Origin: Akkermansia sp.
GTDB lineage: Bacteria > Verrucomicrobiota > Verrucomicrobiia > Verrucomicrobiales > Akkermansiaceae
Length of the DNA: 64,000 nt
Direction of reading: 5' to 3'
Assembly: GCA_017398355.1 (NCBI GenBank)
Contig: JAFQGD010000025.1
Location: forward strand, 1-64,000
Every line of letters starts with the position of its first letter. Position 1 is the stretch's first letter. Positions 27,072 to 37,000 of this stretch are shown piece after piece. Below the pieces are notes generated by a model. It had not been told where the DNA came from. It made no database searches and was given only the letters and a program-made list of their open reading frames with translations. The translations under genes and the position numbers were made by a program.

Positions 27072-27904
27072 ACAGCAACATCGAGGAGCTGAGCCTGCCG
27101 CCCGGCGTGGCAGCTCCCTTTGCGGGGGAGTGTCGCTACTTGGTATCTTTGGATTTTGATGGCACCTTGTGGTGCGAACAAACGCGCCAAATCCCGGCTC
27201 CCTTTTTTGAAATGATGCAGCGGTGGCGGCCTTTCGGGGTGCGTTGGGGAATCAACACCGGACGCAGCCTGCCCTACCTCATGCAGGATTTGATGTCTTC
27301 ATCCCCTCATCTGCCGGATTTCATTTGCACCTGTGAGCGCTACATCTACATGGCAGATGCGGCTGGGCGACTCCTGCCGGATGCCGTCCACAATGCAGAG
27401 TGTGCCTCCATCAACGCTTCTGTGCGCGCCCGCTTTGCGCCCATTTTGCAGCATACCATGGAGGGGCTCAAGCTCCGGCATCCTGAATGGCAATGGGAAT
27501 ATGCAGCAGATGATCCCCTTTCCATTGAAGCAATAGATGCGGCCACGATGGATGCTATGGCACCGGATATGAACAGCCTGGCCGCGCAAGATGCTACCAT
27601 ATCCCTGCAACGCGCGGGGCGTTATCTTCGCTTTGCTGATGCTCGCTTCAACAAAGGCACCGTGTTGCAGCGTGTTGCTGCCCGCTGGGCGGTCCCTGCC
27701 ACTCGTATCGCCATCTTGGGTGATGGACACAACGACCTGCATGCCTTCCAGACTTTGCCCCAAGCCTTTTGTGCAGCCCCCTCTACAGCACACCCGGAGG
27801 TTTGCTCTTGGTTGCAGGCGCACGGCGGCTTTGTCTCCCCGGAACCCGGTGTGTTGCAGGCCTTGCAACACTGGGCGAACCGGGCAATCTGTGCAACTCT
27901 TTAA
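27068..27904 (+). CDS. HAD-superfamily hydrolase (Cof/HAD-IIB-like phosphatase)
   Basis: HAD motif I is LDFDGT (residues 28-33, nucleophile D29), motif II is in INTGRS (about 62-67), and motif IV is GDGHNDLHAF (about 219-228). The cap region and 278-residue length fit the Cof-type sugar-phosphate or nucleotide phosphatases. Its start lies within the stop of the OmpA-domain gene (ATGA), so the two are translationally coupled. The substrate cannot be told. Its 3' end overlaps the convergent gmk gene by four bases. Confidence 0.85.
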   Translation: MNSNIEELSLPPGVAAPFAGECRYLVSLDFDGTLWCEQTRQIPAPFFEMMQRWRPFGVRWGINTGRSLPYLMQDLMSSSPHLPDFICTCERYIYMADAAGRLLPDAVHNAECASINASVRARFAPILQHTMEGLKLRHPEWQWEYAADDPLSIEAIDAATMDAMAPDMNSLAAQDATISLQRAGRYLRFADARFNKGTVLQRVAARWAVPATRIAILGDGHNDLHAFQTLPQAFCAAPSTAHPEVCSWLQAHGGFVSPEPGVLQALQHWANRAICATL

Positions 27905-28482
27905 TGCAGGCAGGTGCGCATGCTCAGCGTAGAGAGCAGGGCAGTAAAGCGGGCATAGTCGCTTTCTTTATCTGCGGAGACGAGGGCAAATTGGTACTCG
28001 CCTTGGCGGGCATCTTCCATGGCTGCATTGTGCAAACGGAGTTGGATGACATCTTCTGCATCCGTTTGGCGGCCACGGAGGCGGGCCTCCAGCTCTGCGG
28101 CGGGTACGTGGATGTAGACATCTGCGTAGGCTTTGCTGATGATTTCATCCGTGCAGGCGCGAATGGAGGCTGCACCTTGTACATCAATATCCATCACGAC
28201 GTTCTTGCCGGCCAAAAGTAATTTTACAATATCAGCTTTGAGTGTGCCGTAGGAGTTGCCGTGCACTGTGGCATGTTCCAAAAATTCGCCACTTTTTACC
28301 TTTTCTGCAAACGATTCGGGGGAGAGGAAGTGATAGTCCACACCATCCTGTTCACCGGGGCGGGGTTGGCGGGTGGTGCAGGAGATGGAGTAGGAGGTGA
28401 GCCCGGCAGCCTCAGCGCGGCGGCAAAGGGTGGTTTTGCCGGAGCCGGAGGGGCCGGATACAATGAGAAGTGTTCCAATCAT
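27901..28482 (-). CDS. gmk: Guanylate kinase
   Basis: This enzyme phosphorylates GMP to GDP with ATP. The P-loop GPSGSGKT is at residues 10-17, and the GMP-binding part has SCTTRQPRPGEQDGVDYHF (SxTTRxPRxGE, about 34-50). MDIDVQGA (about 97-104) is the third signature. Length 193 is normal. It follows yicC by 10 bases; yicC-gmk is a common bacterial pair. Confidence 0.95.
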   Translation of the reverse strand: MIGTLLIVSGPSGSGKTTLCRRAEAAGLTSYSISCTTRQPRPGEQDGVDYHFLSPESFAEKVKSGEFLEHATVHGNSYGTLKADIVKLLLAGKNVVMDIDVQGAASIRACTDEIISKAYADVYIHVPAAELEARLRGRQTDAEDVIQLRLHNAAMEDARQGEYQFALVSADKESDYARFTALLSTLSMRTCLH

Positions 28483-28492
28483 GGTTGAGGTG

Positions 28493-29368
28493 TTATTCTA
28501 CGTTTTGAACTTGTTCGCGGATTTTTTCCAGCTCGGTTTTGGCTGCTACAACGATTTGGGCTAACTCTGCATCGTTGGCCTTGGAGCCGGTGGTGTTGAG
28601 CTCGCGGAAAATTTCTTGGCACATAAAATCCAGAGTGCGCCCGACTGCTTCCGTTTTGTCGCATATATTGGCGAATTGCTCCAGGTGAGAGGCCAAGCGT
28701 GTGGTTTCTTCGCTCACATCGCACTTGTCTGCAAAAAGGGCAATTTCCTTGATAATGCGCTCATCGTCCGCTGGCAGGGGAAGCCCGCTTTCTTCCAGAC
28801 GCTTGAGCATGATTTCTTTGTGGCGCTGTGCTACGCCGGATGCCCTAGCGATGATGTTTTCGCGGAAGATGTGTAGTGAGGCAATGCGGGTGAGCATATC
28901 GTGGCGCAGGTTGGCTCCTTCTTGCGCCCGCAACTGCAAGAATGCTTGCAGGGCTTGTTGCACTGCGGGCTCGAGGGCTTCCCACACATCTTCAGGGGTG
29001 ATGTCTGCTTCTGTTTCCTCGGTGATGACGCCGAGCCGTATCAGCGCATCCAAGGAGGTTTCGATACCGCGCCCCAGCGCGCTTTCGGCCTCGGCCAGTC
29101 TCTCTTTGAGCATGGCGAGTTTATCTTGGTTGAGCGTGAGCCCGGCGCTCGTATCGTTCCCGGCTTGCAGGGAAATAGAGACATTGATGCGGCCACGGGA
29201 AACTTGCCCGGCAATCAAGTCTCTCACACGCGTTTCCAGCTCGCTCCATGCGCGAGGAATGGCGATGGCGATTTCTGTTTGTTTACGATTCACGCCGGAA
29301 ATTTCGACGCGCAGGGTAGAGCCTTTTAGTGGAGCGCTTCCGGCTCCGAATCCAGTCATGCTATTCAT
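28493..29368 (-). CDS. yicC: YicC family endoribonuclease
   Basis: Begins MNSMTGFGAG, the family's hallmark N terminus, and ends with the DUF1732 C-terminal part (GRTLDFMCQEIFRELNTTGSK, read here as LDFxxQExxRExNTxGSK). YicC proteins cleave RNA and influence small-RNA turnover. Length 291 is normal. Its start overlaps the delta' gene stop by four bases, and gmk follows. Confidence 0.93.
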   Translation of the reverse strand: MNSMTGFGAGSAPLKGSTLRVEISGVNRKQTEIAIAIPRAWSELETRVRDLIAGQVSRGRINVSISLQAGNDTSAGLTLNQDKLAMLKERLAEAESALGRGIETSLDALIRLGVITEETEADITPEDVWEALEPAVQQALQAFLQLRAQEGANLRHDMLTRIASLHIFRENIIARASGVAQRHKEIMLKRLEESGLPLPADDERIIKEIALFADKCDVSEETTRLASHLEQFANICDKTEAVGRTLDFMCQEIFRELNTTGSKANDAELAQIVVAAKTELEKIREQVQNVE

Positions 29369-30342
29369 AATGAATTATTACCAATAATGTCCAGAAGTCT
29401 GGAATCGAGAGCCAGAGCTTCATTTACGTTAAAGTTGAGGTCGCTGCGCAGCAAATCCACACTTTGCATGCGCCGCAATAGGGAATGTACGCTGCACTTG
29501 CTCGCTAATTCTTCGATTTCCGGCGTGAGTACGCGTACATCCGGCGCGTGAGATGCTACTAATAGGGCTTGTCCCAGGCACAGGGAGAGCAATTCTATCA
29601 TCTGCGAGCGTTCCCCCAAGTATTCCGTCTCAATCATAGCGACGGTTGCATCTTTTTGGCGGGCTTCCCAGTCGCGCACATCGGTTCCCTCAGAGATGGC
29701 CTTGGCTTCCGCCTTCAGCTCGGAGGTGATGCGCTCGCTGATTGCTTCTTTACGCTTGGTCAATAAGGTCTGGAAATCGGCCCGCAGGGCTAAGGCTGCC
29801 ACATCTTCTCCCACCTTGGGCAAGGCTGCTTTAACATAGGGGAGAAAACATTTTTGCGCCGGGGTGAGGTGCAGCGCAGAGTCTTTCGTGCGCAAATCCA
29901 AGCGTACGCAGCGCGAAAGAATCGTGGGAAGCAAGCGATTCGGCAATTCGGTTATGAGGACGATGAGTGTTTGTGGCGGCGGTTCCTCCAGCGTTTTCAG
30001 GAAAGCGTTGGCGGCTTCATCCATCAGTCGGTCAGCCTCCAGCAAGATGACCAATTTTGTATCGCCTTCATCTGCTTTCAGGGTGAGGAATGGTTCTACG
30101 CTGCGCACCGTGTCAATGGTGATGGTGCGTATTTTGGAGCCCGGCCGCAGCACCCTGCACATGGGGTGGCGCAGGTTTTCCGGCGCATCTGCCACTGCGC
30201 CATTCAGTTCTTTGGCCAGCGCCAACGCCAATGCGTGTGTACCCGCTGCGGGGGGTCCTGTCAGCAAGATGGCGTGTGGCAATCTCCCGCCACGGCGGGC
30301 GTTTTGCAGCAGGTTCCAAGCTTGTTCGCGGGTGAAAGCCAT
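29365..30342 (-). CDS. holB: DNA polymerase III subunit delta'
   Basis: Part of the clamp-loader complex. The 325-residue product, starting at MAFTREQAW, has LPHAILLTGPPAAGTHALA, where the P-loop is degenerate (GTH for GKT), as is common for delta', which does not hydrolyse ATP. KLVILLEADRLMDEAANAFLKTLEEPP (the SRC-less sensor region with LLEAD-x-L and NAxLKTLEEPP) is the family's best-known stretch. ATG 30342 was preferred because the longer frame overlaps pheA, which stops at 30362. Confidence 0.9.
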   Translation of the reverse strand: MAFTREQAWNLLQNARRGGRLPHAILLTGPPAAGTHALALALAKELNGAVADAPENLRHPMCRVLRPGSKIRTITIDTVRSVEPFLTLKADEGDTKLVILLEADRLMDEAANAFLKTLEEPPPQTLIVLITELPNRLLPTILSRCVRLDLRTKDSALHLTPAQKCFLPYVKAALPKVGEDVAALALRADFQTLLTKRKEAISERITSELKAEAKAISEGTDVRDWEARQKDATVAMIETEYLGERSQMIELLSLCLGQALLVASHAPDVRVLTPEIEELASKCSVHSLLRRMQSVDLLRSDLNFNVNEALALDSRLLDIIGNNSL

Positions 30343-30361
30343 GAGTCGGTGCAGGCGGGGA

Positions 30362-31426
30362 TTAGTGTTCGGGGTAGGAACCGAGCACCTTGAACATGGG
30401 GCACTTGGCATGCAGCTCATCCAAGCAGGATTTGAGCGGCTCGCAGCTTTCATGCCCTTCTACATCTATATAGAACAGGTATTCCCAAGCTACGTCTCGT
30501 GTGGGTCGGGAATCAATACAATAGATATTGATATCGTGCTTCTTGAGAATCATCAGAATATCTGCCAAGCTACCGGGTGTATGCGGTACACCGAAGCAAA
30601 TTGTTGTGCGATCCTGCGCAGAGGGCTTTGTGCTTTGGTTTCCAATGACGGCAAAGCGTGTCGTATTGGTAGCTTTGTCCTGAATGCGTGTTTCCAACAC
30701 CGGCAAGTCATTGAGCTTGGCTGCCAGCTCACTACCAAGCGCCGCAGCACCTTCGGCTGCACGCTCGCGTGCCAGTTTGGCAGCTGCGGTTGTGGAGGCT
30801 GTCGGTATTTGTTCTGCTTGCGGGAAATTGTGTTGCAGCCACAAGCGGCATTGCCCCAGCACTTGCGGGTGGGAAAAAATGATACGGATTTCCTCTTTAG
30901 GAATGGCCGCCATGAGGCAATTTTGCACACTTTGGTGCATTTGGGCGCAAATGCGCAGACTGGTGCCGCCCAGCAAATCCATGGCTTGGGTGACGGAGCC
31001 ATCCGTGCTATTTTCGATGGGGATGACACCGTAGTTGATTTGACCTCTCTCCACCGCCGTGAACACCTCACGGAACGAGGGGTAGGGGAAGAGTTCCACA
31101 CTTTCTCCAAAGCGGGAAAGTGCGGCTTGGTGGCTCCAGGTACCTTCCGGCCCCAAGTAGCCGATTTTCATGTTCCCCTCCAGCAGAAATGAGCAGCTCA
31201 CAATTTGGCGATAGATGCTCAGTAAGCTTTTCTCCGGCAGTTCTCCATTGTTGAGCTTCATCAGCTTATCAATAAGGGCCGTCTCTCGCTCCGGTACAAA
31301 AGTGGGCGCTCCGCTGGTTTTTTTTATCTCACCCACGCCATGCACACACCTGGCTCGCTGCTTCAGCAACTCCACAATTTGTGCATCAATGCTATCTATC
31401 TCTTTTCGCAGCTCGTCCAGTCCCAT
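30362..31426 (-). CDS. pheA: Bifunctional chorismate mutase / prephenate dehydratase
   Basis: Makes phenylpyruvate from chorismate for phenylalanine. Domains: chorismate mutase (about residues 1-85, LRKEIDSIDAQIVELLKQR), prephenate dehydratase (about 86-265, GPEGTWSHQAA, IPIENSTDGSV and the catalytic TRF in NTTRFAVIG), and a C-terminal ACT domain (about 275-350, with SRP and WEYLFYID) for feedback by phenylalanine. Length 354 is normal. It heads a run of pheA-holB-yicC-gmk, all on this strand and closely spaced. Confidence 0.96.
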   Translation of the reverse strand: MGLDELRKEIDSIDAQIVELLKQRARCVHGVGEIKKTSGAPTFVPERETALIDKLMKLNNGELPEKSLLSIYRQIVSCSFLLEGNMKIGYLGPEGTWSHQAALSRFGESVELFPYPSFREVFTAVERGQINYGVIPIENSTDGSVTQAMDLLGGTSLRICAQMHQSVQNCLMAAIPKEEIRIIFSHPQVLGQCRLWLQHNFPQAEQIPTASTTAAAKLARERAAEGAAALGSELAAKLNDLPVLETRIQDKATNTTRFAVIGNQSTKPSAQDRTTICFGVPHTPGSLADILMILKKHDINIYCIDSRPTRDVAWEYLFYIDVEGHESCEPLKSCLDELHAKCPMFKVLGSYPEH

Positions 31427-31630
31427 AATGTTATGCGCCGTAGCCTAGCATATATGCCCCCCTTTTTCAATGCTAAAGTGTGCCTTCGCGCTGCGCGTGT
31501 ATCTTCCCTGGGGTGCTTTATTGCACAAGTAGGGGAGGCTCCCCATTTTTGGCATTTGTTTTATGTGATACAGGGGCATAATCCAACCGTTTTCTAATGT
31601 TGGTGGGCGGGGGCGCATCATAGGGGGTAT

Positions 31631-33997
31631 ATGAAACCTCGACTTTCACGCTCCCTGCGGCGCATCTTGGCAGGTATTGTTGTCTGCGGGCATACAGCCT
31701 TTGCAGCGAGTCTCGATTGGAATGGCTCTGCCGACAATCATGTATGGAACACGAACACGGATAACGAAATCTGGCAGAGTGGCGGTGCAAATGCCGCTTT
31801 TGCCGCCGGGGATGATGTGACCTTCGTGAGCACGACCGGTACCCCGGATGCTACCGTCATCATTGATAGCGATATTCAGGCCGGCACGGTGGATGTGGCG
31901 GGGGATTACACGTTCAATGCCTCGGCTCCGGCTTCCGTTAGCGCTGTGTTTGGCGGCACCGGCAGCCTTACCAAGAGCGGAGAATCTCCGTTGATGCTGA
32001 ATTCAACCGGTGCTTCTGCCGGGGTAAGCCTTGCTGTGGCATCCGGGGAGTTGTCTCTGGGTGGCAATGCTGCATACAACGGAGCAACGGTCGGCACCGG
32101 AAGCACACTGATAGTGGCAGAAGGGGCAGATGTCCGCTTTGCAGGGGCTTCCTTGGAGGCTGTAGCAGAGAGCAGTTCCATCAATGTGGAAGGTATGCTT
32201 ACGGCTGATGTAGCAGCTCAAGTCAACACCTTGAACAATTCCGGTACAAGCACGTTCAACGGGGCATTAAATGCCGGTACCGTGGAAAATACAGGCAGTT
32301 TGAACATCAACGAGGATTCTTCCATTTCCTCCTTGAGCGGAACCGGTTCTTTGGATGTTGCGGCGGATAAAACTTTGATGCTGGAGGATGATGCCACGGT
32401 GGGAAAGTTGAACAACGCGGGGAGTATCTCCGCGAGCAACTCCGTGCAGCTCAGCGAGAGTACCTCGAATGGTGGTACAATTTCTGCCGATACTCTGAGT
32501 CTGGTTGGTGAAGATTCATTCACAGCCGTGGCGGCTCGTCATCTCGTGTTCCGTGGCCCGGTTCCCACTCTTTCTGCGGCTTCGCTGAGCGGAGTAGATG
32601 CCGCGCTGGATGTAAACTTGGAGCAAGTGGTTCGCGGCTCCGGCGACTATACTCTTGCCACGACCACCAACCTGGCCCCCGGTACGTATACGCTTACTCA
32701 AGAAACGATTGAGCGTGAATTGTATTGGGGTTATAACGCCACCTTGGAACAGCGCGGGAACAATCTTGTCATGGTTTTGGACTCGGCCGATGCCAATTAC
32801 TTTGGCCGCAACGTACGCTCGGCAAATGCCAAGGCCGGTGCGCGGTTGTTGGATGCCGCCTTTGGGCAGATAGACCCGCAAACTCAGGCAAACCGTGCTA
32901 CGCATCCGGATCTGGCCGGTGTGATGGATGCTTTGGATGAATACATTGCGAATGGTAATCATAAAGGTGTCAGCAAAGTGGCTACGGCTGTGTCCGGCGC
33001 TGCGGTGACGGCTATGGGAGCTGCCTGGCGAAACCAAATGGAACGCCAACTGCGCGCTATCCGCAATCGTACAACAACACTGAGCGGCGGTATGCCCTGC
33101 GAGCAAGTGGTGGACCCCAAGGGCGAGCGCTGCCCCACGCCTCCTTATACCGTATGGGCCAATGCGGAAATTGATTACCAGCACTTGGATAACAATGGCA
33201 CCGAGCCGGGATATAAGCTGAACAGCATTGGTGGTACTGTCGGCTTTGCCGCCGAGACATCTGATGATATGATGCTGGGGGCCGCCTTTACCGGCATGGC
33301 CGGCAGATTGCGTACCAAAGGCTCCGGTAGCGATGCCTCCGGGGATTTGGATGCCTACTATGCCAGCGTCTTTGCCCGCAAGGAGAATGGCTGCGTGACT
33401 CATACCCTCGTGGGTACCGTCGGCTTTGCCGATGCCATGCTGAAACGCCATGTCAGCTACCCGGGCGGTTCATACGCAACCAAAGGTAAGGCAGATGGCA
33501 TTGGTTACGGCGTGATGTATGAGGTAGCCCGCACCTACCGCATGAATCCGGAGTACATGGCCAACGCTTGGTGGCAGCCCGTCTTCAATGTGGCTTATGT
33601 GCATAGTAGCATGGATGGCTTCACCGAAACGGGCTCTGATGCGGCGCTGCGTGTGGGCAAGCAGGACCGCAACAATGTCATCTTCGGTTTGGGGGCTCGC
33701 ATGCAAACACAAGTGGACCACGAATGGCTCAACCGCTCGGCTGTGTGGGAAATGCGCATGCTGGGCAAGGCTACTGCCGGTACACGCCGCCAGAAGGCAA
33801 ATGTGAGCATTCCCGGTGTGGAGCGCTCTGCCGGGGTGCGTGGGGCGGAAGAAGGTGTAGTAGGCTTGGAGCTGGGAATTGGTATGACCATGCCTGTGGC
33901 ACCCGGCTGTGGCTCCATCTTCATGGATTGCTCTGCTGAGTTTGCCAATAACTATAGCGCAGTAAACGGAGTTTTGGGCTACAGGGTTGATTTCTGA
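31631..33997 (+). CDS. Autotransporter with C-terminal beta-barrel
   Basis: A signal peptide (about residues 1-25, Arg-rich then hydrophobic, ending FAAS) is followed by a passenger of short beta-strand repeats rich in Gly, Ser, Asn and Thr (about 26-400; the GTGSL, SLAVASGEL and NNSGTSTF patterns are typical of autotransporter-associated repeats). Residues 510-788 have the beta-barrel pattern of alternating aromatic residues and end in YRVDF, the terminal Phe recognised for outer-membrane assembly. The passenger carries no protease or lipase motif, so adhesion or surface-layer roles are likelier. Two Cys in the CEQVVDPKGERCPTPP loop could form a disulphide. Confidence 0.9.
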   Translation: MKPRLSRSLRRILAGIVVCGHTAFAASLDWNGSADNHVWNTNTDNEIWQSGGANAAFAAGDDVTFVSTTGTPDATVIIDSDIQAGTVDVAGDYTFNASAPASVSAVFGGTGSLTKSGESPLMLNSTGASAGVSLAVASGELSLGGNAAYNGATVGTGSTLIVAEGADVRFAGASLEAVAESSSINVEGMLTADVAAQVNTLNNSGTSTFNGALNAGTVENTGSLNINEDSSISSLSGTGSLDVAADKTLMLEDDATVGKLNNAGSISASNSVQLSESTSNGGTISADTLSLVGEDSFTAVAARHLVFRGPVPTLSAASLSGVDAALDVNLEQVVRGSGDYTLATTTNLAPGTYTLTQETIERELYWGYNATLEQRGNNLVMVLDSADANYFGRNVRSANAKAGARLLDAAFGQIDPQTQANRATHPDLAGVMDALDEYIANGNHKGVSKVATAVSGAAVTAMGAAWRNQMERQLRAIRNRTTTLSGGMPCEQVVDPKGERCPTPPYTVWANAEIDYQHLDNNGTEPGYKLNSIGGTVGFAAETSDDMMLGAAFTGMAGRLRTKGSGSDASGDLDAYYASVFARKENGCVTHTLVGTVGFADAMLKRHVSYPGGSYATKGKADGIGYGVMYEVARTYRMNPEYMANAWWQPVFNVAYVHSSMDGFTETGSDAALRVGKQDRNNVIFGLGARMQTQVDHEWLNRSAVWEMRMLGKATAGTRRQKANVSIPGVERSAGVRGAEEGVVGLELGIGMTMPVAPGCGSIFMDCSAEFANNYSAVNGVLGYRVDF

Positions 33998-34032
33998 CTT
34001 GACCCCGGCGCACGGAGTGGTAGCATGGGGGT

Positions 34033-37000
34033 ATGAGTACCCCTGACAGCCATCCTGCCGCCCCGAATTCTGCACAAACAAACGCTCCCGATGCCTCTGC
34101 ACCGGGGGCGCTTGTATCGCGTTTCGATGTGTGGCAGCGCCATTTGCTGGATTTGTCGCTGCGCAACAATATGCTGAGCGCGCGCATAGAACGCAGCCAG
34201 ATTGAGCTTGTGTTGCCGGATCTGGCCTCCTTTGAAGATGCGCTTGCGGATAACAAAACATTCGAGCTGAAAGGGTTGCCGGAGGATGCGAAGCTGCCGG
34301 AGGATAAGACAGAAGCCCAAACGTACCTGCAGGGGGAGGCGGAGCGTATGTTCCGCAAGCATGCCTTGCTCTGTCTTTCCGGGGGGCGCTTGCCGGTGCC
34401 ACGCCGTGTGCAGAAGCTTTACCGCGACGCCCGGCGCGATTTGGAGGAGCTGGGCAGCAACACCTTGTATGTGGCAGTGGGCTTTTTGCGCTGGAAGCGC
34501 CCGGCAGAGAAAGAGGCCTCCCACTTGGCGCCGCTCTTGCTGGTACCTGTGAGCCTGAGCCGCACACAGCAAGGATACCGCCTGCGCAGTGCGGAGGGTG
34601 AGAGCCGCATCAACCTTACCTTGCTGGAGCTGTTGCGCCAGGAGTTTGATGTCTCCATGCCGGAATTGGAAGGCGAATTACCTCATGATGAGCATGGGTT
34701 GGATTTCCGCCGTATCTTGGAAATTGTGCGTGCTGCCATTGGTAAGTTCACAGAATGGCAGGTGGAGGAGCGCTGCTCCCTTGGCATTTTCTCATTTGCC
34801 AAGTATTTGATGTGGCGGGATATGATGGAGCGTCGCGAGGCGCTTATGCAAAATGCTGTAGTGGGGCATATTGCCGAAAAATCACGCGGTGCATTCCCCG
34901 GGCCACAGGGATTCCCCACGGTGCTGGAGATGGAAAAGAACCTGCACCCATCAGCATTGTGCGCCCCCTTGTCCTACGATTCCTCGCAGCTTTCCGCTGT
35001 TTTGGCGGCAGCAGAGGGCAAGAGCTTTGTGCTTATTGGGCCTCCCGGTACCGGCAAAAGCCAAACGATTGCCAACATGGTGGCCCAATGCTTGGCCACC
35101 GGCAAGAGCGTGCTCTTTGTGGCAGAAAAATCCGCAGCCCTCAACGTTGTGTACAACCGTCTGCGCAAGGTCGGTCTGGGGGATTTTTGCTTGGAGCTGC
35201 ACTCCAACAAAGCCTCTCGTGGCGAGGTGCTGCGTCAGTTCGCCGCTGTGCGGGATATGGTGGATAGCTTTGATGCCGGCGAGTGGAAAGAAAAAGCGGA
35301 TTCCATGGAGGAAAGCCGGCGTGTGCTGCAAAATCTGCCTGCTGCATTGCATGCACGCCGGGAAGATGGTATATCCCTTTGTTCCCACATTGCAACGGCC
35401 TTGTCTTCCCCTCAAGTACCGCGCATTCCTGCCGCCAAGGATGAGCCGGCAGAGCAGGATTATGTGGCCCGGTTGAAGCAGAGTGCAGGCCGCTTGGCCG
35501 CTGCCGCTGCCCCTGTGGCGGCTTTGTTTGGCACGCCCTGCATGCTGCTTGCCATGCCTCCATCTGCCACGGAGGCCGATTATGCCACGCTGGAGAGCGC
35601 TCTGCAGGATTGGGCTCAAAGCAGCTCTGCGTTGGTTGAGGCACGTCGCGAGTTGATGTCCTCGTTGGGCCTTGCTTTGCCGCAGGAAATGCAGGGGCTG
35701 GATATGCTCACCGAAACTCTACCGCAATTCGTCTCTTGCTTGGGGCGCTGCCGGGCTGAGGCTTCTGCTCCCGTGGCGTATGAAGACATAGCGCCCTTGG
35801 TGGAGTCATACACCGCCGCGCGGGCCAAGCTGTCCGTGCCATACCCGGAGGATGCGGAGCTGAGCCCGGAATTGCCCACATTGTATGCAGAGTGGAAAGC
35901 CGCCACCCTATCGTGGGCCTTGCCTCGCTGGTGGAAGAGCCGCAAAGTGGAAAAATCGCTGCGGATACTGTCCTTTACCCGCGAAAAAATGGATTGCGGG
36001 GGCGATTTGGCTGCACTGTTGGCCATGAAAAAGGCCCGAGAAACCTGGGAAAGTGTGTTGACCGGGCGTGCAGTCGCCGCTTTGCCGACAAACGCTTATG
36101 CTACAGCTTTGCAACGCTGGCAAGCAGGCCGCTCCCGCTTGTTGCAGCTCCGCTGTGTGGAGCAAGCCGGGCAGATTCCTGCTGCACCTGATGCGGTGGC
36201 GCCATTTGCAAATGCCTTGTTGGACAATCGAAAACTGTGGCGCGATGTTGCCCTGTGGCGCGATGCCGCTACAGCCGCCCGCAGCACCGGCATGGCAGAA
36301 CTACCCGCCTGGCTGGAGGCGGGCACATGCACCCCGGCACAGTTGGCAGAAACGGCTCTTGTCAACCATGCCTGGCGGCGTGCTTCCTCTATTATCGCCT
36401 CCGGTTCGTCCCTTGCCGGGTTCTCTGCTGCTCTTTATGAACATGAAATGGCGGATTTTGACCGCACGGATTCCGCCATGCTCAAGCTGGCCGGGGAAAA
36501 TGTGCGCTCCGTTCTCTACCACCGCGCGCAGCAGATTGCTCGCCCGGAATACCGCGAGGAGCTCAACACCTTGCAGCGCGAGCTTAGCAAACAACGTGGC
36601 CATATGCCCTTGCGCCGCCTCCTGGAGTCCATGCCCCGCATCCTGCCTTTGCTCAAACCCTGCATGCTGATGAGCCCACTCTCTGCCTCTCAGTACTTGG
36701 GGGCCGGGCGGGAGCCATTTGATGTGGTCATCTTCGACGAAGCCTCCCAGATTCCGGTGTGGGATGCCATTGGGGCCATTGCTCGTGGGCGCAGTGCCGT
36801 CATCGTGGGCGATCCTCGCCAAATGCCGCCCACCAGCTTCTTTGCCCGCCAAAAAGCAGAGGATGATCCGGAGGATGATTCTGCTGTGGAGAAAGATATG
36901 GAAAGCATTCTTGATGAATGTATTGCCTGTGGCGTGCCGCAGTTGAAGCTGCGTTGGCATTACCGCTCCCGCTCAGAAAACCTCATTGCTTTCTCCAACA

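Noticed and set aside
29864-31192. 442-residue plus-strand frame
   Set aside because: Antisense to holB and pheA, both well supported; no recognisable domain.
32516-33451. 311-residue minus-strand frame
   Set aside because: Lies opposite the autotransporter; His/Gly-rich artefact of the complementary codons.
33470-34567. 365-residue minus-strand frame
   Set aside because: Antisense to the autotransporter barrel and the helicase start, both with clear domain evidence; the translation is low-complexity, rich in Pro/Ala/Arg/Cys, and has no motif.
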